This document shows positions 1 to 6,531 of a stretch of 9,129 nucleotides of DNA, piece after piece. The stretch is from Gallionella sp. (GTDB taxonomy: Bacteria > Pseudomonadota > Gammaproteobacteria > Burkholderiales > Gallionellaceae), in the NCBI GenBank assembly GCA_024654105.1, contig JANLID010000116.1, forward strand, positions 1 to 9,129, in the 5' to 3' direction. Made by a program: the position numbers and the translations under genes. A model generated the notes under the pieces. It ran no database searches, had not been told where the DNA came from, and was given only the letters and a program-made list of their open reading frames with translations. Position 1 is the stretch's first letter; the number at the start of each line of letters is the position of its first letter.

Positions 1-434
1 CTGTGCAGGGTATACATTTTTCCGCCCACATTTCCCGCAGGGATTGACCACACCGGCGAAAAAATGTTGCCTATTTTCTTGATGCCGCTGATGGGAAAAT
101 GATCGCGCACCAGCTTCACCGCAAATATGTTATAGGCATTTATCCAGAACGCCATTGCCTCGTCTTTTCCGCGAAGTTCTTCCGGTGAAAACGCGGCCAG
201 GCCGCCGACGAGCTCGTCGAACTCGCTTGAATTGAGGATGGCGGCATAGTCAAACCCGGTATACCCGATGGCCGCGAAATACGATGGCCGCGTATTCTTT
301 TTAAGGATCGCATCCCACCTGCCAAAATCAAAGGCATACAGTGTCTGCGGCAGGCACACCGATAAAAGCAGCGCGATAACCGGCGCACATCGGCATCGTT
401 TCGCTCGAAACTGACCAATATCCTTCAGTGCCAT
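1..434 (-). CDS. DUF547 domain protein, exported, 5' part only
   Basis: The reading frame is open from ATG at 434 to the window edge (144 codons), so the C-terminus is missing. An in-frame TGA at 461-463 lies upstream, and this is the first ATG after it. Residues 1-34 form a signal peptide: basic n-region, hydrophobic core APVIALLLSVCL, then a likely cut after TLYA. The mature part shows DUF547 hallmarks: FDYAAIL near residue 61, the core motif AFWINAYN at 95-102, then FPISGI and FSPVW before the edge. DUF547 proteins are exported and have no settled biochemical role; the fold has been likened to cysteine-peptidase-type enzymes, so I assign no activity. Only a weak SD (GAG) precedes the start. 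A foldback mobile element lies just upstream and may have displaced or replaced the native promoter. Family assignment is good; function is unknown. Confidence 0.85.
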   Translation of the reverse strand, partial: MALKDIGQFRAKRCRCAPVIALLLSVCLPQTLYAFDFGRWDAILKKNTRPSYFAAIGYTGFDYAAILNSSEFDELVGGLAAFSPEELRGKDEAMAFWINAYNIFAVKLVRDHFPISGIKKIGNIFSPVWSIPAGNVGGKMYTLH

Positions 435-483
435 AAGTGCTTGCTCATGAATTTGATATCACCTTGTCGCAGCCAACCTTGTC

Positions 484-632
484 ATTAGGGCACCTCTATA
501 AATCCAGATTTCATCCCAACTGCGGCGTTGCGGAAAAAATTTCTTGCTTACATATCATGCATATGCGGCGCGGCGAAATTTTTTCCGCGCCTTGCATTTG
601 GGCGAACTTTGAATTTCTAGAGGTACCCATTA
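484..632. mobile_element. MITE-like foldback element with target duplication
   Basis: The element spans 488-628 (141 bp) and has terminal inverted repeats. Bases 488-505 (GGGCACCTCTATAAATCC) match the reverse complement of 611-628 (GGGTACCTCTAGAAATTC) at 15 of 18 positions. Both sides carry the direct repeat ATTA (484-487 and 629-632), a likely 4-bp target-site duplication. The complementarity continues inward imperfectly to a perfect 14-bp inverted repeat, GCGGAAAAAATTTC (530-543) against 575-588. A 31-bp centre holds a smaller palindrome, CATAT/ATATG (551-565). The whole unit can thus fold into one long hairpin. It has no coding capacity, so it would need a transposase supplied in trans. 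The GGG ends and 4-bp duplication suggest an IS5-like partner, but that is inference. It sits in the 264-bp gap between the GT87 and DUF547 genes. Confidence 0.75.
530..588. repeat. Perfect 14-bp inverted repeat, core hairpin of the MITE
   Basis: GCGGAAAAAATTTC (530-543) and GAAATTTTTTCCGC (575-588) are exact reverse complements separated by 31 bp. In a minus-strand transcript reading out of the GT87 gene this would form a stable stem. The U-run is inside the stem rather than after it, so it is not a standard intrinsic terminator, though it could still hinder read-through or protect the RNA 3' end. Confidence 0.8.
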
Positions 633-698
633 TTCATGCCCGATATTACCACCCACTTGTTGCCAGGCGTCATTGGCGGAAGTGCGATGGCCTGACGG

Positions 699-2141
699 CT
701 ATTGGACTTCTCCAGCGGCGGCAATTTTACCGCGCCGAGAAAAGTCAGGCTTCCATTTTCGGGCAAGCCAGCCCAGCATCGGCGCGCCGACGGTAGCAGC
801 CCAGATCATGGCGGGTATTGCGTCGGTTTCTTCCCATGCCCCAAGTAGCGTGAAATTTATCAGCACACGATAGGAAAGAAGCACTGCCCATGTCATCACC
901 AGACCGGCAGTTCCGGGCACGAACGGCAGAAGGCAGGCCAAATAGAGCGCGTACCACGGGTGAAGTGTCGGTGTAAGCAGCAGGAAAGCCAGCACGATGC
1001 AATAAACAGTCTTGAAAGCCATTGGAAAAAGATAGGTAGCATAATCGCCCTCCACCGGATTTTCGTTTTTGTGGAACAGCAACGCATACAAAGTGGCTGT
1101 TATGACAAAAAACGAAATCGCCAATATCTGCCGCGCAGTGTGCCCGGATGGAAACATTTCATGAAGCGACTGAAATGCAAATCCGGCAAATTCCCAATTG
1201 CGCACGTAAGTATCCAGAGTCACAAACATGTTACAAATACCAGGAAAAAATGGGATGGATAGCGCGGTGGCGCCGATAACGGCGCCAAGAATAAACCACC
1301 ACCTACCCTTCCTGCCGGCCAGAAAAAGAAGTGCCGGAAAGAAAACCAGCGGGAAAAGTTTAACCAGCGCGGCTAGTGAAAACGCGACACCCGCCACAGC
1401 AGGTACTAAACCGTTGCGGGAAAATTGCAAGGCCTGGGTATTTTGCCGGTGTATCAGCAGCATGAGCGCCATCATCAGAAAAAAAATTCCTGCGCCATCG
1501 ATATGTCCCGAACCAGCAATTTCCAGAACCGGGAGGGGATGCCAAGCATAAAGCAGCGCCCGCGCCGGCGGCATTTTCAACCGCGAAAGGATGTGCATTA
1601 TGACAGCGCAAACGGCGATATCCGCCGCGACAAGCACAGCTTTTATTCCCAGAATGCCGCCCAAAGATGCGCCCATGGCAAAAAAGATTTGTGCTGCGGG
1701 TGGGTAAATAGTGATCAGATGCGGGTGGTTGATATGGCTGAGCAGCACGGCGGACTCGGCATCAAAAAGTTTTGCGCCCGAAGGGGCGAATTCATACGGG
1801 TTATTGCCGTGTAGAATTGACAATCCGTCCCAGAGATACCGGTAGATGTCGTCGGAGAGTTCAGGCGGACGAAACAGAAATAGGAGCCTGAACGCAACAG
1901 CCATCATTATAATTACGCGCGGTGACCAGCACACGTCCCTTGTTTCTCCCAAGTACAGGGCAATGGAGAGCAGCGCCATGATGAGTGCGGACACACCCAC
2001 GAGCATGGAAATCGATAAACGAAGATCAGCCTGAAAAGCCAGAATAGAATAGGAAAATGCGATGGCGAGCGGAATGCCCCAGAAAAAAAACCGCCTTGAA
2101 ATATACCGATTGAAACTTGCGTTGGTGCTGCTGTTCATCAT
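699..2141 (-). CDS. GT-C glycosyltransferase, GT87/MptB-like
   Basis: This 480-residue polytopic membrane protein has about a dozen hydrophobic segments, starting at residues 19-36. GT-C enzymes of this group transfer mannose or a related sugar from a polyprenyl-phosphate donor on the outer face of the inner membrane. Family marks: the acidic loop ELSDDIYRYLWDG (94-106) followed by NNPYEFAP; INHPHLITIYPPAAQIFFA (137-155); HPLPVLEIAGSGHIDG (201-216); LVKLFPLVFFP (259-269); and TLHPWYALY (392-400). The Asp pair at 97-98 fits the GT-C catalytic loop. Two adjacent ATGs (2141 and 2138) open the frame with only a weak GGA upstream. The first 80 bp overlap the divergent rhodanese gene, so a later start cannot be excluded, but the first membrane segment would still need residues from about 19 on. 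The sugar and acceptor are unknown. Downstream on the same strand, past the MITE, is the DUF547 gene. Confidence 0.85.
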   Translation of the reverse strand: MMNSSTNASFNRYISRRFFFWGIPLAIAFSYSILAFQADLRLSISMLVGVSALIMALLSIALYLGETRDVCWSPRVIIMMAVAFRLLFLFRPPELSDDIYRYLWDGLSILHGNNPYEFAPSGAKLFDAESAVLLSHINHPHLITIYPPAAQIFFAMGASLGGILGIKAVLVAADIAVCAVIMHILSRLKMPPARALLYAWHPLPVLEIAGSGHIDGAGIFFLMMALMLLIHRQNTQALQFSRNGLVPAVAGVAFSLAALVKLFPLVFFPALLFLAGRKGRWWFILGAVIGATALSIPFFPGICNMFVTLDTYVRNWEFAGFAFQSLHEMFPSGHTARQILAISFFVITATLYALLFHKNENPVEGDYATYLFPMAFKTVYCIVLAFLLLTPTLHPWYALYLACLLPFVPGTAGLVMTWAVLLSYRVLINFTLLGAWEETDAIPAMIWAATVGAPMLGWLARKWKPDFSRRGKIAAAGEVQ

Positions 2142-2949
2142 GTCCGGAATTTTGTTATCGGGAAAAGTCGCGCTGGCTGGCGATATGAGTCTGATCGAAC
2201 CTTCCGTCCTGAACAGCGAACTTCAAAAATATGTGATCCTTGATGCCCGCCCCAAGTCCGAATGGCAAGTCGGTCACATACTCGGCGCGTTATCATTTTC
2301 ATGGGAGAACTTTACCAGAACCAACGATAAAGGAGTGCCGTTCCGGGTATTACCCCCACAGGAATTGGCTGCGGCACTGGGAGCCATGGGTATCGATGAA
2401 AAAACCCCCATTGTCATTTACGGTGACGCCGATAAAAGCTGGGGTGGAGAAGGATGGGCAGGCTGGACGTTTGCCTGGTTGGGACATGCCGGCCCCATTC
2501 GCATATTAAACGGCGGCATTCAGGCCTGGCGGAAGGGTGGCCTTACGGTAACGATCGATGCGCCGAAAAGCAGGAAAAAAACCACCTACAATTACAAGCT
2601 GGCTCCCCAGTGTGATATCTCCACCGCCGAGATCGAACAGCGAAAAACTCCGCTGGTTTTGATCGATACGCGCTCGACGATGGAATGGCTGCTTGGGAAG
2701 ATACCGGGCGCAATCCATATCGAATGGACAAAGTTTTACACCGGCGCCGACCACCGCCCGCTGGATGCTGCGGCTTTCAGACAACTGCTGAAAGATCATG
2801 GCGTCGACACCGGCAAACCTATTGTCTATTACTGCCGCGGAGGAGTCCGATCCGGGTATGCATGGATGGTGCACCAACTTGCGGGGCTGCCCGATGCGCG
2901 CAATTACGAAGGCGGCATGGAGGCATGGCGGAAACTGTCCTCCAAATAA
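2062..2949 (+). CDS. Exported two-domain rhodanese sulfurtransferase
   Basis: The product of 295 residues resembles thiosulfate/3-mercaptopyruvate sulfurtransferases, which move sulfane sulfur to a thiophilic acceptor through a persulfide on an active-site Cys. Residues 17-39 (hydrophobic stretch, then KVALA|GD) form a signal peptide, placing it in the periplasm. Domain 1 (about 46-160) has VILDARPKSEWQVGHI but Gly-Asp (121-122) where a catalytic Cys would sit, so it is structural. Domain 2 (about 185-293) has the loop YYCRGGVRSG with Cys258, and ends with the typical YEGGMEAWRK. Start at 2062: AGGA at 2051-2054 is spaced 7 nt from ATG. Alternatives are ATG 2074 and TTG 2110; the latter would leave a shorter, cleaner signal peptide. 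It diverges from and overlaps the GT87 gene, and converges with the processive GT2 gene with 15 bp between stops. A cyanide- or thiosulfate-linked role is not established. Confidence 0.9.
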   Translation: MASGMPQKKNRLEIYRLKLALVLLFIMSGILLSGKVALAGDMSLIEPSVLNSELQKYVILDARPKSEWQVGHILGALSFSWENFTRTNDKGVPFRVLPPQELAAALGAMGIDEKTPIVIYGDADKSWGGEGWAGWTFAWLGHAGPIRILNGGIQAWRKGGLTVTIDAPKSRKKTTYNYKLAPQCDISTAEIEQRKTPLVLIDTRSTMEWLLGKIPGAIHIEWTKFYTGADHRPLDAAAFRQLLKDHGVDTGKPIVYYCRGGVRSGYAWMVHQLAGLPDARNYEGGMEAWRKLSSK

Positions 2950-2962
2950 TCAGCAGCTGATT
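2948..2962. terminator. Short palindrome between convergent stops, possible weak bidirectional terminator
   Basis: AATCAGC-A-GCTGATT is a perfect palindrome with a 1-nt centre, occupying almost the whole 15-bp gap between the convergent rhodanese and GT2 genes. As RNA it gives a stem of about 6 bp with a 3-nt loop, followed by only short U-rich tracts on either strand. It is the only terminator-like structure at this junction and is weak at best. Confidence 0.3.
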
Positions 2963-2964
2963 TG

Positions 2965-4437
2965 CTAACTCCGGCGAATCTGCGCCATATCGGCAAGGTC
3001 TTTCAGAATCACCAGCATGAAGCCGGCGGGAAAGAGCAGCAAAAACGGGATCGCCAGCCAAGCCCCCCGTTGCCACGAAAAAATGACTGGCAGCAAGCTG
3101 TAGCACAAGAACAATGTGTTCATGGTCAAGTAGGGAAGAGCCTTTTGACGATAGAGAAATGCTGCCAGGGGCAGCGGCTGGTTTCCCTGCAATCCGAACT
3201 TCGGCGTCCGTTCAAAATAACCGCCGTTGCTCAAAGCCCCCTTGATGACGGAAAGAGCAATGCTGGGAGACATCCCGATACCGAAAACCGGCAGGAGCGG
3301 CAGCCACCGCAGCGAGCGGACTGACCCGCTGACCAGCGTGTACGCGAAGAAGTACATCAAAATGGCAAAACTTGTTCCGGCAAGCAACGGCAAATCGACC
3401 TTCGGCAATTGATACTGCCCGATGCCCACGCGCCATGTGATGGCTGCATACAGGGTAAGGGTTGTGAGCGTGCCAAGCAGCCAGCCGAGATTCGCCAGCA
3501 GGTGTGCCACCGCCTCGGCCTTCACCGAAAACGGCAACGGGGAGGCAAGCAGGCGCGGCAGTATCTTTCGCGCCGTCTGTATCGAGCCTTTAGCCCACCT
3601 CTGTTGCTGGCTCCGGAATGCCGCAAGGGTTATGGGGAGTTCGGAGGGAACCGCGATGTCATCCCGATAGATAAACTTCCACCCGCGCAACTGAGCGCGA
3701 TAGCTTAAGTCCAGGTCTTCGGTCACCGTATCCGCCTTCCATCCGCCCGCGGATTCTATCGCGCTCCGCCGCCAAATCCCGGCCGTTCCGTTGAAGTTAA
3801 AAAACAGGTTGCGCCCGCACCGCACCCGGTGTTCGATTCCGAAATGCGGACCAAGCAAAAGGGACTGGACGCCGGTGAGCCACGATGCCTCGGCGTTAAG
3901 AAAAGTCCATCTCGCCTGAACCATGCCGATTTTCGGGTCGGAGAAACAAGGAACTGTCCGAACCAGAAAATCGGGTTGCGGAAGAAAATCCGCATCGAAA
4001 ATGGCGATGAACTCGCCCGCCGCATGCGCCATCCCATCTTGCAGTGCACCCGCCTTATATCCTTTCCTGTGCCCGCGCCTGAACACTTTGATATTAACCC
4101 CTTCAAGAGCCAGCCGGTTCGCGGTTTCATCAACGATACCGTGGGTATCGTCAGTCGAATCGTCCAGAACCTGTATCTCCAGTTTGTCCTTCGGCCAATC
4201 AAGACATGCGGCAAATTCAATAAGCCGCGCGGCGACGAAGCGCTCGTTGTAGAAGGGCAACTGGACAGTCACCATCGGAAAAACTTCCGGATTGGCGGAT
4301 GGAATGGCATGGCATTCTTTGCGGTGCTCCATGTACCAGCATGCAATCAACCATAACCGATGCACCCCGTAGCAAAGAAGTCCGCCAAGAGAGGCAAAAT
4401 GGACAATTGTCAATATCCGTAAGTAATCAAAACTCAT
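2965..4437 (-). CDS. Membrane processive GT2, cellulose/glucomannan synthase-like
   Basis: From ATG 4437 the product has 490 residues. An N-terminal membrane segment (about 8-33) precedes a cytoplasmic GT-A domain, which is followed by four or five membrane segments (about 313-335, 348-370, 378-398, 438-456, 458-478). Catalytic marks of processive GT2 enzymes are all visible: LDDSTDDT (91-98), the metal-binding FDADF (147-151), TEDLD (239-243) and QQQRW (277-281, the QxxRW motif). The late motif GGYFERTPKFG (405-415) is typical of bacterial CslA-like proteins. Such enzymes polymerise a beta-linked polysaccharide from a nucleotide sugar while moving it across the membrane; substrate unknown. 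Start: GGAG lies 4 nt before ATG 4437, and the protein then begins directly with its membrane segment. A GTG at 4533 would add 32 hydrophilic residues and start 3 nt after the previous stop; it remains possible. It is the last gene of the arsenosugar-type operon. Confidence 0.87.
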   Translation of the reverse strand: MSFDYLRILTIVHFASLGGLLCYGVHRLWLIACWYMEHRKECHAIPSANPEVFPMVTVQLPFYNERFVAARLIEFAACLDWPKDKLEIQVLDDSTDDTHGIVDETANRLALEGVNIKVFRRGHRKGYKAGALQDGMAHAAGEFIAIFDADFLPQPDFLVRTVPCFSDPKIGMVQARWTFLNAEASWLTGVQSLLLGPHFGIEHRVRCGRNLFFNFNGTAGIWRRSAIESAGGWKADTVTEDLDLSYRAQLRGWKFIYRDDIAVPSELPITLAAFRSQQQRWAKGSIQTARKILPRLLASPLPFSVKAEAVAHLLANLGWLLGTLTTLTLYAAITWRVGIGQYQLPKVDLPLLAGTSFAILMYFFAYTLVSGSVRSLRWLPLLPVFGIGMSPSIALSVIKGALSNGGYFERTPKFGLQGNQPLPLAAFLYRQKALPYLTMNTLFLCYSLLPVIFSWQRGAWLAIPFLLLFPAGFMLVILKDLADMAQIRRS

Positions 4438-4536
4438 TTTGCTCCATAGTTTTTGTTGCGCTCCCTTAACGTAAAACTCGCGCAGCGATTCGTTCGCCAA
4501 GCTCCGCCCTATCGCTTTCCGCCATGCTTCCACGAC

Positions 4537-5124
4537 CTATAGGTATTTCAAATCCTGCGGTTCATCTACATCGTGCAGCACCTCTCCGACCAGCAGCGTC
4601 CAGCCGAGTTGTCCAATGCGCGCAATGGTAATACTCGCAACCGCATCGGTGCTCCAGGGCATATCGCTGAACAGGCATGGGCTGTATTGCCGCAGCCCCA
4701 GCAGCGCATAGCCGCCATCGGCCGTGCAATGAATAACCGCATCGTGTTCCTGCAATGCCAGCGCGGCTTCGCGCAACAAACCGCCGGACATTTCCACGCA
4801 GTCTGTGCCGATCAATAAAACCCGTTCAGCATTGGCCAAGGCGCGTTCCGAGGCTAGCGCCAGCCGCGCACCGAGATCGCCTTCGCCCTGCTCGGAAATC
4901 TCGATGCCTTCCGGGAATTGAATGCCGCGCCATGCGGGATGATGGATAGACGGAGTGACACACAATTCGACCGTGCCGATCTCTGCGGCGATGGCCTCGT
5001 GCAGCGTGTTGAACAGCATCTGCTGAGCCAGTTCGGCAGCCCCCGTCGCACCCAGCGCCGGGATCAGGCGCGTCTTGGCAAAGCTGGGCAGGGGCGCCTT
5101 GGCAAAAATAATTATCCTGGTCAT
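4537..5124 (-). CDS. TIGR04282/DUF2064-type transferase of the arsenosugar cluster
   Basis: The 195-residue cytosolic protein has a nucleotide-diphospho-sugar transferase (GT-A-like) fold by family. The N-terminus MTRIIIFAKAPLPSFAKTRLIP is the hallmark of this group (FAKxPxxGxxKTRL), the nucleotide-binding loop. Further marks are LIGTDCVEM (about residues 103-111), ADGGYALLGL (about 136-145) and MPWSTDAV, where DUF2064 members carry GTDCP, DGGYxLiG and a W-ST motif. The start at 5124 is fixed by an ATGA overlap with the stop of the upstream GT2 gene (4-nt overlap), implying translational coupling. An in-frame extension up to 5463 exists but only shadows that gene. NCBI family names link this protein to arsenosugar biosynthesis by gene neighbourhood; its reaction has not been firmly shown to my knowledge. 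It may activate or transfer a sugar to the ArsS product. Confidence 0.88.
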   Translation of the reverse strand: MTRIIIFAKAPLPSFAKTRLIPALGATGAAELAQQMLFNTLHEAIAAEIGTVELCVTPSIHHPAWRGIQFPEGIEISEQGEGDLGARLALASERALANAERVLLIGTDCVEMSGGLLREAALALQEHDAVIHCTADGGYALLGLRQYSPCLFSDMPWSTDAVASITIARIGQLGWTLLVGEVLHDVDEPQDLKYL

Positions 5125-5807
5125 CGGTATGACTTGGCCAGTTCGCTGGCAGGCACACCGCGCCAGTATAACCAGCGCAATCGCCACATCAGCCATATCG
5201 TTCTCCATACGCCATGTGCCTCCCAACGGCGCCCGGAGGTGACTACCCGATCCGGCAGGCAAATCGGCCTCGACAGCGCCAACAGTCGTCTGGACAACTC
5301 GATATCCTCCATCAACGGCTGATCCGGAAAACCTCCCGCTGACTCGAAGGCACGGCGTGTCATGAACATGGCTTGATCCCCGGTAGCGATTCCGGTAATG
5401 CGCGAGCGCCAATTCATCAGGCTGGCGACCACCCGCAACATGAATGAACGGCCAGTGATACACACATCAAAACGCCCCCATACATGTTTGTGCGCTCCTC
5501 CGCCACGCCGAATAGCGGTTTCGATGGCCTGTTCCGCAGCGGATGGCAGCGCGGTGTCAGCATGCAGAAACAACAATATGTCGCCTTGGGCGACTGCCGC
5601 GCCAGCGTTCATTTGCCGCGCTCGACCGCGCTCGCTGTGAACTACTCGTGCGCCCGCGCGTGAGGCTGCTTGCCGTGAGTCATCCTCGCTTTCCCCTTCC
5701 ACCACAATCATTTCGCTATCGCGCCCGCATAGCGACGCGAGTTGCTCAAGCATGCCTGGCAAGCCTTCTGCCTCATTGAGCACCGGAATAATGATCGAGA
5801 GTCGCAT
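5121..5807 (-). CDS. TIGR04283-type GT2 glycosyltransferase of the arsenosugar cluster
   Basis: A 228-residue family 2 glycosyltransferase. It begins with MRLSIIIPVLNEAEGL, the usual first strand of the GT-A fold. An acidic nucleotide-binding stretch VEGESEDDS lies at 36-44. The subgroup-typical RGRARQMNAGA (60-70) leads into GDILLFLHADT (75-85), with HAD in the metal-binding DxD position. GDQAMFMTRRAFESAGGFP (143-161) and LMEDIELSRRL (165-175) supply the acceptor-side residues and the catalytic-base ED pair. A hydrophobic, Trp-rich patch near 201-217 may associate with the membrane. No clear SD precedes ATG 5807, 49 bp after the VTT gene. The gene ends inside the start of the TIGR04282-type gene. 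Together these two are the paired transferases normally found next to arsS; the donor sugar is unknown. Confidence 0.88.
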   Translation of the reverse strand: MRLSIIIPVLNEAEGLPGMLEQLASLCGRDSEMIVVEGESEDDSRQAASRAGARVVHSERGRARQMNAGAAVAQGDILLFLHADTALPSAAEQAIETAIRRGGGAHKHVWGRFDVCITGRSFMLRVVASLMNWRSRITGIATGDQAMFMTRRAFESAGGFPDQPLMEDIELSRRLLALSRPICLPDRVVTSGRRWEAHGVWRTIWLMWRLRWLYWRGVPASELAKSYR

Positions 5808-5856
5808 GTACGTTAACTTGGAAAAGCAGTTGCCTGCAGATTACGCGGATTAACCG

Positions 5857-6522
5857 TCACTTTTGCATCGCCCGGACAATTCGTTTGGCGATCAACGGAA
5901 AAACGCCAAGCAACGCGAAGGACAGCAACACCCGCGGCGAAAGAATGCCGGACAGGCTATCGATGTGCGCCAATTGCGTGCCCGCATTCACATACACCAT
6001 GGTTCCGGCCAACATGCCCAACTGGCTGACCCAGTAAAAAGTGCGTGTAGGGATTTGGGTCAGGCCCATCAGCAGGTTAATCAGAAAGAACGGAAAGAGC
6101 GGCACGAGGCGCAGCATGAAAAGATAAAGCGCTCCATCCTTCGCCATGCCTTCGTTGATCCCCTTTAGCTTGTCGCCAAAGTGATGCTGGACATAGTCGC
6201 GCAACAGGTAACGCGAGGTCAGGAACGCAAGTGTCGCGCCTATGGATGACGCAAAAGACACCAGCAGCGTGCCCTGCCAAAGACCAAACAAGGCGCCGAT
6301 TGCCAGCCCCATGATCGTCGCACCCGGCAGGGACAGCGCCACAACAATTACATACAGCGCAAAGGCAATAAGTGTGACCTGCCAAGGGGACTGCTCCAGC
6401 ATGGCCGCGAATTTCTCCTGGCTTTCCTTGAGCGCATCCAGCGTCAGGTACTGATCAAGACCCATGCCAAAAAACAGCGCGATGGCCGCGACAACCAGTA
6501 AGGCAAGAATTGCTCTTTTCAC
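5857..6522 (-). CDS. TVP38/TMEM64 (VTT domain) inner-membrane protein
   Basis: A 221-residue protein of the VTT/DedA superfamily, membrane proteins implicated in lipid scrambling or transport across the bilayer. The N-terminal membrane segment is 4-21. The VTT domain runs from about 50 to 185, with LSLPGATIMGLAIGALFGLWQG (64-84), SSIGATLAFLTSRYLLRD (92-109) and the conserved reentrant signature RLVPLFPFFLINLLMG (138-153). A last membrane segment lies at 197-213. The start codon is GTG at 6522, 9 nt after the arsS stop and in the same frame; the next in-frame ATG (codon 20) would remove the first membrane segment. No strong SD is visible, so translation is probably coupled to arsS. VTT genes recur beside arsS; moving an arsenic-containing lipid or sugar across the membrane is a plausible but unproved role. 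Confidence 0.88.
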   Translation of the reverse strand: MKRAILALLVVAAIALFFGMGLDQYLTLDALKESQEKFAAMLEQSPWQVTLIAFALYVIVVALSLPGATIMGLAIGALFGLWQGTLLVSFASSIGATLAFLTSRYLLRDYVQHHFGDKLKGINEGMAKDGALYLFMLRLVPLFPFFLINLLMGLTQIPTRTFYWVSQLGMLAGTMVYVNAGTQLAHIDSLSGILSPRVLLSFALLGVFPLIAKRIVRAMQK

Positions 6523-6531
6523 TCTGATTGC

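Noticed and set aside
140..418. A 92-codon minus-strand frame in the left region
   Set aside because: It is an out-of-frame shadow of the DUF547 gene, whose own frame runs open from 434 to the window edge with the FWINAYN motif.
617..628. Adjacent TCTAGA and GGTACC, reminiscent of a cloning polylinker (XbaI/KpnI)
   Set aside because: The bases belong to the right terminal inverted repeat of the MITE and match its left end at most positions, so vector contamination is not needed to explain them.
4537..5463. A 308-codon frame extending the TIGR04282-type gene upstream to 5463
   Set aside because: The extra 113 codons lie wholly inside the GT2 gene in another frame and lack family similarity. 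The ATGA overlap at 5124 and the FAKAP motif right after it fix the true start.
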